A stretch of 64,000 bases of DNA from Bacillus sp. EB01 (GTDB lineage Bacteria; Bacillota; Bacilli; Bacillales; Cytobacillaceae). Shown piece after piece: positions 17,155 to 26,427 of this stretch. The stretch covers positions 810,906 through 874,905 of the forward strand of contig NZ_HG964497.1 of NCBI RefSeq assembly GCF_000613125.1. Direction: 5' to 3'. Each line of letters begins with the position of its first letter. Within the stretch, counting starts at the first letter, position 1. A program made the position numbers and the translations under genes. The notes under the pieces are model-generated. The model did no database searches and was not told the origin of the DNA. It worked only from the letters and a program-made list of their open reading frames with translations.

Positions 17155-18186
17155 ATGAATGGATTGGAACGTTATTCACGCCAAATTCTATTTAAGCCAA
17201 TTGGGGAAAGTGGGCAGAAGAAGCTGCTCGAGAGCCGCGCTGCAATCGTCGGAATGGGCGCTCTGGGTACTGTCATTGCCAATCATATGGTTCGTTCGGG
17301 TGTAGGATTTGTCCGCCTGATCGACCGCGACCTTGTCGAACTGTCCAACCTGCAGCGCCAGACGCTTTACACCGAGGAGGATGCGCGAAAAAACCTGCCT
17401 AAGGCAGTTGCTGCCGCCCAAAGGCTCAGGTCAATTAATTCGGAAATTACAATAGAAGAGATTATTGCAGATGTAAACCTCGATAATGCCGAGGAGCTCC
17501 TCGGGGATGTTGACGTCATTATTGATGGGACCGACAATTTTTCGGCACGTTATTTAATGAATGATATTGCTGTGAAATACAATATTCCATGGGTGTATGG
17601 CGGGGCGGTCAGCTCGCGGGGCATGTTCGCCGTAATAATACCTGGCAAAACACCTTGCTATCGCTGCCTGTTTCCCGATGCACAGACCGGACTCGGAGAA
17701 ACATGCGATACGATTGGGGTGTTGTCACCAATCACAGAAATCATCGGCTCGTTCGAGGCAATGGAGGCACTGAAAATCCTTGTCGGCGCACCGCACAACC
17801 CAAACCTTGAGCAAATCGACATCTGGTACAATTCAACAATGCAGATGGACATCTCGAAGGGCCGCAACCCGGACTGCCCATGCTGCGCACAGAAGCAATT
17901 CGATTTCCTTGACCGCTCATCGGACAAGCAGGTCGCTTTTTCAGCACTATGCGGACGTGACACCGTCCAAATCAATCCTCGGAAAAAGAAACCGGTTGAG
18001 CTGGAAAAACTCGCTGCCATATTGAAGGAAGCAGGCACCGTGACCGCCGCGAATCCATTCCTCTTAAAGTTCAAGCCGGACGAGAACATCTCAATGGTTT
18101 TTTTCAAAGATGGCCGCGTCCTCGTGCATGGAACCAACGACCTGTCCGAGGCAAAATCCTACTTTGCCAGGTACAGCGGTTTCTAA
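17155..18186 (+). CDS. MoeB/ThiF/HesA-family E1-like adenylyltransferase
   Basis: 343 residues. The enzyme adenylates the C-terminal glycine of a ubiquitin-like sulfur carrier. Visible features: RYSRQILFKPIGESGQKKL entry; ATP loop IVGMGALGT; SNLQRQTLYTEEDA; the DGTDNFSARYLMND loop; the conserved Cys in CDTIGVLSP; and zinc-type cysteine pairs in CYRC and CPCC. The C-terminal 90 residues resemble the extra domain of HesA-type proteins rather than a rhodanese. Its natural partner is probably the MoaD-like protein at 11211. The ATG at 17155 has GAGGGA upstream; 17143 is an alternative. Confidence 0.9.
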   Translation: MNGLERYSRQILFKPIGESGQKKLLESRAAIVGMGALGTVIANHMVRSGVGFVRLIDRDLVELSNLQRQTLYTEEDARKNLPKAVAAAQRLRSINSEITIEEIIADVNLDNAEELLGDVDVIIDGTDNFSARYLMNDIAVKYNIPWVYGGAVSSRGMFAVIIPGKTPCYRCLFPDAQTGLGETCDTIGVLSPITEIIGSFEAMEALKILVGAPHNPNLEQIDIWYNSTMQMDISKGRNPDCPCCAQKQFDFLDRSSDKQVAFSALCGRDTVQINPRKKKPVELEKLAAILKEAGTVTAANPFLLKFKPDENISMVFFKDGRVLVHGTNDLSEAKSYFARYSGF

Positions 18187-18212
18187 TAAAAGCAAAGATA
18201 CCTAAACTCTGG

Positions 18213-18241
18213 CAGTACGGAACCCCCGTACTGTCTTTTTT
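18213..18241 (+). terminator. Terminator after the E1-like gene
   Basis: CAGTACGG and CCGTACTG pair perfectly around a 5-nt loop, followed by a C and T6. Confidence 0.9.
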
Positions 18242-18411
18242 GTGCAATTGTCTAGTGAAGAATGGTTAATAAAATACACACGAAATCTTTACGTATACTT
18301 AATATTTAGAAGAATAGAGTGAGATATAGTTAAGATGTTTACCATTTAGTAATCCAATAGTCCTATAAGTAGAGAGAATTGCGACAGTGTAAATCAAGAG
18401 AGGGGTACAAC

Positions 18412-20079
18412 ATGAGTTGGTTCAATAATTTAAAGATTAACAGAAAGCTATTTATTTCTTTTTTGGCAGTGGCCGCGTTGGCGGGGATTGTCGGAGTGAT
18501 TGGAATTATTAATATAAAAAGTATTAATGAGGACTATTCAAATTTATATGTCCAAAATGCCATCCCAGTAGGGGACATGGGGAGGATTTCAGCTGACTTT
18601 CAAAACATTAATTCCTCACTTAGAGATTTAATTTTGGCAAAGGATCCCCAGAAGAAAGAGGAGCAGTTATCCAAACTCGCAGAACTGGAAAAACACCTGG
18701 AAAAATACAAAAATGCATATAAGAATAGCATCCAGGATGCTAAAACCCGAGAGATGTTCACAAAACTTAATGATGCCCTACTTGAATTTGAAGCTGCCAG
18801 GGAAGCGGTTAAAACTCTTGTTAAAGAAAATAAAAATGAAGAAGCGTATGCCGTGCTTTTAGCCAGAGGGGTACAGCCAGCATTAGAAGCGGACAAAGTG
18901 ATTAATGAGTTGTTTAATCAAAAGGTAGAGATCGGATTAAGCGAATCCCAGGGTTTAACCCAGCAAGCCAATAGGACAGTAAGCACAATGCTCGCTGTCG
19001 TCATTTTGGCTGTTCTGGCTGCATTAGCACTAGGATTTATTGTGGCACGCAGTATCAAGAAACCAATTGAGACGATTGTTGAGACAGCTGAAAAGATTGC
19101 AGATGGCGATTTGGATGTAGATATAAATATACATACTAAGGATGAGATTGGTGTCCTTGCGGGTTCTTTCCGAAAAATGTCAAATAACCTGAATGGGGTA
19201 ATGTACGAGGTACAGACTGCAGCTGAACAAGTGGCAACAGGCTCAAAGCAGGTATCAGAATCAAGTAACTCTCTATCAAAGGGGACTGAAAAGCAAGCAA
19301 GCTCTGTGGAACAGCTGTCAGCTTCAGTAGAGGAAATTTCCACACAGACCACTCTTAATGCTGGGAATGCATTTGAAGCCAATAAATTGACGCAGGATGC
19401 AATGGTAATAGCAGAGACAGGAAATGAGGAAATGAATCAAATGGTTAAGGCAATGGAGGATATTGCTGCCTCTTCTAAAAGCATCTCTAAAATTACGAAG
19501 GTTATTGATGAAATTGCCTTCCAAACAAATATACTGGCTTTAAATGCTGCAATAGAAGCTGCAAGAGCTGGACAACATGGAAGGGGATTTTCAGTGGTTG
19601 CTGAAGAAGTGCGTACTCTTTCCATAAAATCGGCCAATGCTGCTAAAGAAATAACTGATATGATTCAAGAATCAATCAAAAAAGTAGAAGGCGGAACAAC
19701 TATTGCCAATCAAACCGCACAGAGCTTGGAAAAGATTGTTTACGATGTTACCAAGGTGGCTGATATTGTAAATGGAATTTCGGCTTCATCGAGTGAACAG
19801 GCGATAGCCATCCAACAGATAAACCAAGGAATTATGGAAGTTTCAAAGGTGGTACAATCCAATTCAGCAACAGCAGTTAAAAGTGCCGCCGCAAGTGAAG
19901 AACTATCAAATCAGGCTGAAGTATTAAGAAGTAAGGTCGGACAATATAGATTAAAGGATACCCCCATCCCCGAATTGTACCAAACCGAAGAACTAACAGA
20001 ACCAGAAGGCAGCCCTCATGAACAGCAAATTGAAATTGCTTTAGCTGAAACAGCTGCAACAAGCCAAAGAGAAATTTAA
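18412..20079 (+). CDS. Methyl-accepting chemotaxis protein
   Basis: 555-residue chemoreceptor. It has an N-terminal transmembrane helix (about 12-33) and a helical extracytoplasmic domain of the 4HB_MCP type, with LRDLILAKDPQKKEEQLSKL. A second transmembrane helix (about 190-212) and a HAMP domain (RSIKKPIETIVETAEKIADG) follow. The long signalling coiled coil ends in the invariant hairpin tip with IDEIAFQTNILALNAAIEAA and GRGFSVVAEEVRTL. No CheR-tethering pentapeptide is seen at the C-terminus. The ATG at 18412 has GAGAGGGG upstream. No sigma-D type promoter was obvious. Ligand unknown. Confidence 0.95.
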   Translation: MSWFNNLKINRKLFISFLAVAALAGIVGVIGIINIKSINEDYSNLYVQNAIPVGDMGRISADFQNINSSLRDLILAKDPQKKEEQLSKLAELEKHLEKYKNAYKNSIQDAKTREMFTKLNDALLEFEAAREAVKTLVKENKNEEAYAVLLARGVQPALEADKVINELFNQKVEIGLSESQGLTQQANRTVSTMLAVVILAVLAALALGFIVARSIKKPIETIVETAEKIADGDLDVDINIHTKDEIGVLAGSFRKMSNNLNGVMYEVQTAAEQVATGSKQVSESSNSLSKGTEKQASSVEQLSASVEEISTQTTLNAGNAFEANKLTQDAMVIAETGNEEMNQMVKAMEDIAASSKSISKITKVIDEIAFQTNILALNAAIEAARAGQHGRGFSVVAEEVRTLSIKSANAAKEITDMIQESIKKVEGGTTIANQTAQSLEKIVYDVTKVADIVNGISASSSEQAIAIQQINQGIMEVSKVVQSNSATAVKSAAASEELSNQAEVLRSKVGQYRLKDTPIPELYQTEELTEPEGSPHEQQIEIALAETAATSQREI

Positions 20080-20097
20080 TCAAAGGGTTTTTAAGGT

Positions 20098-20232
20098 TCA
20101 CTTGGTCTTTAGTTTTTCGGCTATAGTTTTTTTGGAATACCTGTCAATCTGAACTCGGCCTTGCTCAGCCTTGATAATCGTTTGAGGTTCACCTATTTTT
20201 GGTATTGTTTTCATGATTTCATCTACAACCAT
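20098..20232 (-). CDS. Possible 44-codon small ORF downstream of the acetyltransferase
   Basis: The minus strand is open from ATG at 20232 to TGA at 20098, reading VVDEIMKTIPKIGEP, then QTIIKAEQGRVQIDRY and a lysine-rich end. Composition looks protein-like, but there is no ribosome site and a terminator lies just upstream on the same strand. It may be a gene fragment or chance. I do not recognise it. Confidence 0.22.
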   Translation of the reverse strand: MVVDEIMKTIPKIGEPQTIIKAEQGRVQIDRYSKKTIAEKLKTK

Positions 20233-20234
20233 GA

Positions 20235-20260
20235 AAAATGAGGCCGGTAACCCCGGCCTC
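20235..20260 (-). terminator. Terminator of the acetyltransferase gene
   Basis: On the minus strand GAGGCCGG and CCGGCCTC pair around GGTTA and are followed by ATTTTT. Confidence 0.85.
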
Positions 20261-20264
20261 TATC

Positions 20265-20711
20265 CTATAAAGGCCTCTTCATAAATTTATTCACATCCCG
20301 GAAACCCATTTTTTCGTATAGGCTCATCGCTATGTCGTTGTGGACGTAAACGTTGAGGCCCGCCTCCGGATAGCCTTGGTCTTTAAATTCCTTTAGCGCC
20401 TCGTCAATTAGCAGCTTGGAAAGCCCTTGGCCGCGGTATGAAGGTTTCACATAAATATCACTGATCCAGCCGATTTCCTCTCCGGTCAAATAGTCAAATG
20501 CCTTGTCGACATACACCCAGCCAACCAGTGTTTCCCCATCCATCAGGCAGCGGAAGTAGGCACCGTATTTCGCTGAATGTTCATATGCCTCAATCATGCG
20601 TTGGCGGTTATCCTCGGCAACATGGTTAGTTGCCTCGCGCCGGTTTACACCAGCGAGCTCGTATATTTCCTCCAGCTCCGTTTCGGAAGCCGTCTTAAAG
20701 GTTAACTTCAT
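20265..20711 (-). CDS. GNAT-family N-acetyltransferase
   Basis: 148-residue single-domain acetyl-CoA-dependent transferase. The acetyl-CoA pyrophosphate loop is visible as VKPSYRGQGLSKLLIDEAL (R-G-x-G-x-S/A), preceded by the WISDIYV strand and followed by LNVYVHNDIAMSLYEKMGF, the classic motif B. Acceptor substrate is unknown. The ATG at 20711 follows GGGGGAT. Monocistronic, with its own terminator. Confidence 0.9.
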   Translation of the reverse strand: MKLTFKTASETELEEIYELAGVNRREATNHVAEDNRQRMIEAYEHSAKYGAYFRCLMDGETLVGWVYVDKAFDYLTGEEIGWISDIYVKPSYRGQGLSKLLIDEALKEFKDQGYPEAGLNVYVHNDIAMSLYEKMGFRDVNKFMKRPL

Positions 20712-20934
20712 TGTTTATCCCCCATCCTTCATAACATCATTCAATATTCTCCGGCCTGCTTTGTAATTCCTGCAGCCAATTCGAAACAACTTCTTAGATA
20801 ATGACTTCATTTTAACCTGGCAGTAACTTGTGTAAACTTATAGTTTTTCAGATAATTCTTAGGGTTGAGCATGTTTTAAAAATAGCCAGCCCCTTTGGTT
20901 ACATATTTGCTAATCAATGTACAATCCATTGGGC

Positions 20935-21080
20935 ATATTTTGCCTTTCAGCAAAGAGTGAAATGGTTCCAATACAGCTTATTGGCTACATTTTGACTTGC
21001 TGGGAACGTAAAATGATTCCAATAAAGCTTATTGGGCACATTTTGCCTTCCTGCAAAGGGTGAAATGGTTCCAATAGGTC
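20935..21080. repeat. Tandem array B2, period 51-52 bp (inverted copy of family B)
   Basis: AAATGGTTCC or AAATGATTCC words begin at 20960, 21011 and 21063. The units contain AGCTTATTGG and CACATTTTGCC. They are the reverse complement of array B1 at 6576-6775. Array B2 sits in a 600-bp gap (20712-21317) between divergently placed genes; I see nothing else definite in that gap. Confidence 0.9.
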
Positions 21081-21317
21081 ATCATCAATCACCATTGACT
21101 CTCCCTGTTCATTTTTCAGCCTTCGATTAATCTACTATTTATAAACATTTCCTTCCGTGCGCAATTAAATCACTCGTTCGACTAGCCAAAAATTTCTTAC
21201 CTCACTCTTCCGGGTTTCGCTTTCTTAACCCGGTACGGTTGGCTTAGGTTTTTATTGCAAAGGATAGAGGGTATATGAATAGGGAAAGTAGACTGCAGTA
21301 GACACGGAGAGACGAGG

Positions 21318-22829
21318 ATGCTAAAACGGCGGATTGAATTTGTTTTTGTGATAGCACTGACCATTTGCTTGTATATGGTCGTTTATACAAACATAGGGCC
21401 TTGGTGGAAGCTGGGGTTCGGTGGTTTGTATGCGGGGATTATTTTGATCAGCGTTGTGTCGCTGTGCCTGGAGAACCGCTCGGCCCCGCACACGCTTGTC
21501 TGGATTTATGTGCTGGTGTTCATCCCGGTGCTGGGCTATATTTTTTACTTGTACTCGGGCCAGCTTTACTTGAAGGGCTATTTGTTCAAACATAAGCGGC
21601 AGCTGAACCGCAGTCAGTGGGAGAGGATGATGCGGTCGGAGACATCTCCGGATTTGACGTTTTTTGTGGAAAATCAGGAGAACTTCGCCAAGTTTGCGGC
21701 AAAGGCCGCGAAAACGCCAATTTCAACGTCTTCCCGTTCGGTTGTTTTAAAAAATGGCAAGGAGACATTCAGCCAGATTATTGAAGAGCTGCGCAAAGCT
21801 GAGACGTTCATTCATATCGAATATTATATATTCCGGTCTGATCGGCTTGGCCAGGAGATTATTGATATTTTAATTGAAAAGGCGAAGGCCGGGGTCGAGG
21901 TGCGGTTCATTTACGATGCGGCGGGGAGCCTCAGCCTCAGGTTGACGGATATTAGGAGAATGAAGAAAGCAGGGATCAATGCGCGGCCGTTTTCACCGCT
22001 GAAGTTCGGATTTTTCAACCAGAAATTCAACTTCCGAAATCACCGGAAAATTATTATTATTGATGGGAAAGTGGGATTTGTCGGCGGGTTGAACGTCGGC
22101 GTCGAGTATTTGGGTGAGGATAAGAACTTCGGCTACTGGCGCGATACGCATATGATGCTGACCGGCGAGGCAGTCTACACACTTCATACCGTTTTCTTGC
22201 TTGACTGGGAGTATGTAAGCCGTGAAAAGGTCCTCGATTACGAGCATGCGAAAAAATATACTATCGATGATGGTACTCTCGATGGCGCAATCCAGGTTGT
22301 CGCCAGCGGCCCCGACACGCAGCAGGGTATCATGAGCGATTTTTATTACGCATTGATGGCGAGCGCACAGCAGTCAATCTGGATTGCGACTCCGTATTTT
22401 GTTCCGGATGAATCGATTCGGACGGTTCTCAGGATTGCCGCGGCCAAAGGGCTTGAGGTACGGATCATGGTGCCGGAAATTAACGACAGCTTCCTGACTC
22501 AATATGCGACGCGCTCGTATTTTTCCGAACTGCTCCGCTATGGGGTCGAGATTTATTCATATAAAAAAGGCTTCCTGCACCAGAAGGTCATTATCATCGA
22601 CGGAAATCTTGCCTCAATCGGGACCGCGAACATGGACATGCGCAGTTTCCATCTCAATTTTGAGGTAAATGTCTTCCTGTACGGGACAAGCTCGATACGT
22701 GATTTAGTGGCTCATTACGAGGATGATATGGAGCACTCTGAAAAAATTGGTGCTGTCGAGTTTTACAAACGCGGGCTGTGGAACAGGATGAAAGAATCCT
22801 TCGCACGGTTGTTCTCCGGGGTGCTGTGA
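21318..22829 (+). CDS. cls: Cardiolipin synthase (phospholipase D superfamily)
   Basis: 503 residues with two N-terminal transmembrane helices (about 8-28 and 35-60) and two PLD/HKD catalytic modules. The first is HRKIIIIDGKVGFVGGLN (about 240), the second HQKVIIIDGNLASIGTANMD (about 420). The enzyme condenses two phosphatidylglycerols to cardiolipin and glycerol at the inner membrane. Length matches Bacillus ClsA/ClsB. The ATG at 21318 is preceded by GACGAGG. Stands alone. I cannot tell which of the Bacillus paralogues it matches. Confidence 0.93.
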   Translation: MLKRRIEFVFVIALTICLYMVVYTNIGPWWKLGFGGLYAGIILISVVSLCLENRSAPHTLVWIYVLVFIPVLGYIFYLYSGQLYLKGYLFKHKRQLNRSQWERMMRSETSPDLTFFVENQENFAKFAAKAAKTPISTSSRSVVLKNGKETFSQIIEELRKAETFIHIEYYIFRSDRLGQEIIDILIEKAKAGVEVRFIYDAAGSLSLRLTDIRRMKKAGINARPFSPLKFGFFNQKFNFRNHRKIIIIDGKVGFVGGLNVGVEYLGEDKNFGYWRDTHMMLTGEAVYTLHTVFLLDWEYVSREKVLDYEHAKKYTIDDGTLDGAIQVVASGPDTQQGIMSDFYYALMASAQQSIWIATPYFVPDESIRTVLRIAAAKGLEVRIMVPEINDSFLTQYATRSYFSELLRYGVEIYSYKKGFLHQKVIIIDGNLASIGTANMDMRSFHLNFEVNVFLYGTSSIRDLVAHYEDDMEHSEKIGAVEFYKRGLWNRMKESFARLFSGVL

Positions 22830-22914
22830 TTTGACCGTATACGAGTGCGTGCATGCAAAATGGCTGATTGCTGGTGAGTTAGTGGCGAAGTTTGGCTAAA
22901 TGCGGATTGTTCGC

Positions 22915-22990
22915 TCTATCGAACGAAATAATCATTTATCGGTCATTCCGGCAGCTTTATCGGTCGTTCCGCAAAATTTATCGGTCAATG
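22915..22990. repeat. Tandem array J, period 21 bp (3-4 copies)
   Basis: TTTATCGGTC words begin at 22935, 22956 and 22977 (21 bp each), with a degenerate copy (CTCTATCGAAC) about 20 bp before. It lies between cls and nadE. Confidence 0.8.
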
Positions 22991-23098
22991 CAACACAAAG
23001 CAACACATAGAACGAACAGCGGTGCTGCACCGACCACTAAAATAGACTTTTTTTCTAAAGAGGGTAAAATATATAATTAATATAAAGGAGGGGTTGCA

Positions 23099-23923
23099 AT
23101 GAGTATTCAGGAGAGGATTATTGCCGAGCTGCATGTGAAGCCTGAGATTGACCCGAAGGAGGAAATCCGCAAACGGATTGATTTCTTGAAGGCGTATTTG
23201 GTGAAGGCACGCGCAAAAGGATTTGTGCTCGGGATTAGCGGCGGGCAGGATTCGACGCTGGCCGGGAAACTAGCGCAGCTTGCAGCCGAGGAACTCAGAG
23301 CAGAAGGTACTGATGCGAAGTTCGTCGCAATCCGCCTGCCATACGGTATCCAGAAGGATGAAGATGATGCCCAGCTAGCCCTTGATTTTATCAAGGCCGA
23401 TGAGGAGTATGTGTTCAATATCAAGTCAGCCGTTGACGCAGTCGAACTGGAATACAACAAGGCGAGCGACGGCAAGGACCTCGCTGATTTCCAGAAGGGC
23501 AATGTGAAGGCACGCCTTCGGATGATTGCCCAGTATGCGGTTGCTGGTATGGAAGGGATGCTCGTAATTGGCACCGACCATGCGGCTGAAGCTGTAACCG
23601 GATTTTTCACAAAGCATGGCGACGGCGGTGCTGACGTGCTGCCATTGACTGGCCTGAACAAGCGCCAGGGACGCCAGTTAATGATTGAACTTGGTGCTGT
23701 GGAGCGGCTTTACTTGAAGGTGCCAACAGCGGATCTGCTTGACCATAAGCCAGGCCAGTCCGATGAAACCGAGCTTGGGATTTCCTATGAAGTAATCGAT
23801 GATTTCCTTGAGGGCAAATCGATACCGCCTGATGACGCGGCGAAAATCGAAACACGTTACCTCATTTCTGAGCATAAGCGCCATACACCAGCGAGCATGT
23901 TTGATGAGTGGTGGCGGGACTAA
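23099..23923 (+). CDS. nadE: Ammonia-dependent NAD synthetase
   Basis: 274 residues. It catalyses the last step of NAD synthesis, amidating nicotinic acid adenine dinucleotide with ATP and ammonia. The N-type ATP pyrophosphatase loop is [16 protein letters not shown]; other family regions are the [15 protein letters not shown] helix, [20 protein letters not shown] and the C-terminal [14 protein letters not shown]. There is no glutaminase domain, so it uses free ammonia, as B. subtilis NadE does. The ATG at 23099 has AAAGGAGG upstream, and a strong terminator follows. Confidence 0.96.
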   Translation: MSIQERIIAELHVKPEIDPKEEIRKRIDFLKAYLVKARAKGFVLGISGGQDSTLAGKLAQLAAEELRAEGTDAKFVAIRLPYGIQKDEDDAQLALDFIKADEEYVFNIKSAVDAVELEYNKASDGKDLADFQKGNVKARLRMIAQYAVAGMEGMLVIGTDHAAEAVTGFFTKHGDGGADVLPLTGLNKRQGRQLMIELGAVERLYLKVPTADLLDHKPGQSDETELGISYEVIDDFLEGKSIPPDDAAKIETRYLISEHKRHTPASMFDEWWRD

Positions 23924-23936
23924 AATGTAAAACTTT

Positions 23937-23969
23937 AATCAGTGGGGGACTAGCCCTCACTGATTTTTT
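23937..23969 (+). terminator. Terminator after nadE
   Basis: AATCAGTG and CACTGATT pair, extended inward by GGG/CCC, and are followed by T6. Confidence 0.9.
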
Positions 23970-24004
23970 GCATGGCACCGGGTGTGGCGAATTCCATAAA
24001 AATG

Positions 24005-24110
24005 GTATTTTCTCGACGAAAACATAGTCAGCATTGGGAGTTTTGTCGAGAAAGTAATCTTTTCTAGACGGTATGCATTAGAAAGATGGAATTCCGTCTA
24101 GAAAGTTACA
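24005..24110. repeat. Repeat pair K, 52-bp spacing
   Basis: TTTCTCGACG at 24009 and TTTCTAGACG at 24061 are 52 bp apart. The matching GTCGAGAAAG (24045) and GTCTAGAAAG (24096) make each unit an inverted repeat. The motif is related to arrays D (53090-53500) and G (33075-33295), which also carry CTAGACG and GTCGAGAAA. The rest of the gap up to 24288 has one small inverted repeat (GTCAAC...GTTGAC) and no gene. Confidence 0.75.
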
Positions 24111-24288
24111 TATTGTGGAAACTGCTTGCTGCCTCGCGAAGAGTTGGCCCGTCAACTTTCAGCGGTTGACTGGCTTCGGCCCCTCAAAAACGATTTAGCA
24201 ACGAGTACCTCATCCAAAGTAGTCCTACATTCCTCAAAAAAGCTGAACCCCTGATGTTTTGAAAGTACATTCCAACCGACCAGCCAAT

Positions 24289-24316
24289 AAAAAAGCGCCC
24301 CCTAAACGGGAGACGC
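24289..24316 (-). terminator. Terminator of the divergent zinc-ribbon operon
   Basis: On the minus strand GCGTCTCC and GGGGGCGC form an 8-bp stem with wobble pairs, followed by T6. Confidence 0.75.
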
Positions 24317-24324
24317 CATATTTT

Positions 24325-26346
24325 CTATTCGATTTCTTCGACTACGAACACCGGGAAGCTGCGCTCCTCCAAGTTTTCATCGGTGACAGTTGCCTTCTTT
24401 TTGTACGTGCCGATGAAGGTATAGCTCGCATACTCCATCAAATCGTCCCACTCGACCAAAATATAGTCCGCTATCCAGTAGCCGAGCTCGTCGTTGTATT
24501 CTTCGCTAATCCGAATCCAGCCATAGCCGTCCTTGACCATATCAACCGTATCACTAAAACGGACCTTTTCACCCTTGTAGTTTTCAAGCTCGGTGGCTTC
24601 AATGTCAACGTAATCGACTAGAATTTCATCAAATTCATAATATCCATCCATACTCAGTGAGAAGTAGACCATTTCTCCGTCACCCTCGCCGGTAGGATTG
24701 TCAGCCAGCAATACACCATCTGATTCGATTTTAAGACTATCTGCTTCGATATCGAGAATCTTTACAAGGCTTTCGTTCTGAATATCATATGCGACATAGC
24801 GGTTTGCCCGCTCTGCTGAATCTGCTTCAAAGTAAATGACCGGGTCAGGTCCGGTGCCATATGAAGCGGAGAACTGGAATTTTTTTGCCGGTAGTGGCAC
24901 TGAATCCGAATTGGTTACAACATCGATGCTGACTCTCCGGCTTGTTGTAGCCGTATCGGTACCGCCGCTGTCATCCTCACTGTTCGGAACTCCATCGCTG
25001 TCAGAGTCTTCCTGATCATCCTGTATCCCATTTCCATTTATATCTTCGTCACTATTAGGTATTCCATCACTATCGGAGTCTTCATTGCCATCAAGGACGC
25101 CGTTTCCATCCCAGTCTTCCTCCGAATTTGCAATACCATTCCCATCCCAATCACCTTCAACGGTTCCCTGAGTGACGGTCCTCGTAACCTTTCCGAAATA
25201 AAGCATTCCGACTTCCGATATCGCAGCGACATAGCTGTCTGCCCCAAATCTGTCACGGCCGTCAAGCACCTGGACAAACTTCTCATCGGGATACTCCCGC
25301 TGAAGCACGCGTACCGGTTCATGCAAATCCCACTCAACCTCAAGAGATGCGATCTGCTCCGAGTAGTCAGCCATCGGCTCCAGTGCCTTATAAATCTCAA
25401 TTGCTTTCTCATACGAATGGTTGCTTGCAAGCTGCCCGGCCATCTTTTCAAGGCCGGATAGCTTTGATGTACGGTAGGCAAACGCCTCGCCATTCTTCAA
25501 AGCGGTTTCAAGATCGCTCGCATCCTTTGCGCGCTGGACGAACGTCTTATAATCTTCTTTTTCAAAAGGCTCTTCTAGCATCGCTAGCAAAAACCCATCG
25601 AGTTTATCAAACAGCCATCCGGACTCCATATTGAATCGTTTCAGCTGGTCAAACTGGCGCTCACCTTCCTGAACAGCCGGATAAAACGTATCCGCGGTGA
25701 GAACTTTTTCAAGCTGTTCGGAAAAATAAGCTGTAAAATTCTTCTCAATAGTGGAAACCTTTTTCGCCTTTCCTCCGTAATAAGAAGGCGGAATCATTGA
25801 GAAACTGTCGAAAACAGTCAGCTCCTCATCAGCGAGAAGACTGCCTTTAAGCCTAGAGGACAGATTGCGAATATGCTCAGCAAAATAGGCCTTAAAATCC
25901 TTTTCGATCTTTGTGAAGGCAACCATCTCGCCAAGCATATCCACCTCGGCGGCTGTGCCCTTCAACCACTTTGTCCTATAGTTCTGAAACTGGGCTTCCA
26001 TCTTAACCAGTCCTGCCAAGTCTCCATCTTCAACATAGTCAGCAGCTTGTTCATCTAAATGCTCCATCAGCTCACGGATCGGAGACAGCTCAGCTAGCCG
26101 GGCATTGATTGCATCATTATGGTCACTGACCGACACATTTAGCTTTGCAGCCCGGAATTTCTCTTCTGCCGCACGCATTTTTCCGGCAGCGTAAAGCGCC
26201 TCAGCCTCGTTGAAGGTGGCAATCTTCTCATGAGCCAGTGCGATCTTCGCACCGACCCCAACTAGGCAAAAAGCCAAAATAACCAGTAGCAAATTCCTGG
26301 ACAAACTCAACTTCCTGTAGGAAGTCAAACGATTACGAATCGACAT
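24325..26346 (-). CDS. Membrane-anchored protein with Asp-rich calcium-type repeats
   Basis: 673 residues. An N-terminal hydrophobic helix (about 17-40, basic before it) anchors the protein with the rest probably outside. Residues 45-380 are helical and tetratricopeptide-like (FNEAEALYAAGKMRAAEEKF). Residues about 405-475 hold aspartate-rich units such as DWDGNGIANSEEDWDGNG and DSDSDGIPNSDEDINGNG, which match thrombospondin type-3 or dockerin-like calcium loops. The C-terminal 200 residues are beta-rich. I do not recognise the family. It is the last gene of a three-gene operon divergent from the VWA/tubulin/GTPase cluster. The ATG at 26346 is favoured by AAAGGA spacing; a TTG at 26352 is in frame. 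Confidence 0.8.
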   Translation of the reverse strand: MSIRNRLTSYRKLSLSRNLLLVILAFCLVGVGAKIALAHEKIATFNEAEALYAAGKMRAAEEKFRAAKLNVSVSDHNDAINARLAELSPIRELMEHLDEQAADYVEDGDLAGLVKMEAQFQNYRTKWLKGTAAEVDMLGEMVAFTKIEKDFKAYFAEHIRNLSSRLKGSLLADEELTVFDSFSMIPPSYYGGKAKKVSTIEKNFTAYFSEQLEKVLTADTFYPAVQEGERQFDQLKRFNMESGWLFDKLDGFLLAMLEEPFEKEDYKTFVQRAKDASDLETALKNGEAFAYRTSKLSGLEKMAGQLASNHSYEKAIEIYKALEPMADYSEQIASLEVEWDLHEPVRVLQREYPDEKFVQVLDGRDRFGADSYVAAISEVGMLYFGKVTRTVTQGTVEGDWDGNGIANSEEDWDGNGVLDGNEDSDSDGIPNSDEDINGNGIQDDQEDSDSDGVPNSEDDSGGTDTATTSRRVSIDVVTNSDSVPLPAKKFQFSASYGTGPDPVIYFEADSAERANRYVAYDIQNESLVKILDIEADSLKIESDGVLLADNPTGEGDGEMVYFSLSMDGYYEFDEILVDYVDIEATELENYKGEKVRFSDTVDMVKDGYGWIRISEEYNDELGYWIADYILVEWDDLMEYASYTFIGTYKKKATVTDENLEERSFPVFVVEEIE

Positions 26347-26427
26347 TTCCAAGTTCCTTTCTTTTTGGAAAAAGGGGCCGACGCCCCAGTATCACATTTT
26401 TCAGACAGACTCCTACGCCACTAGTAT

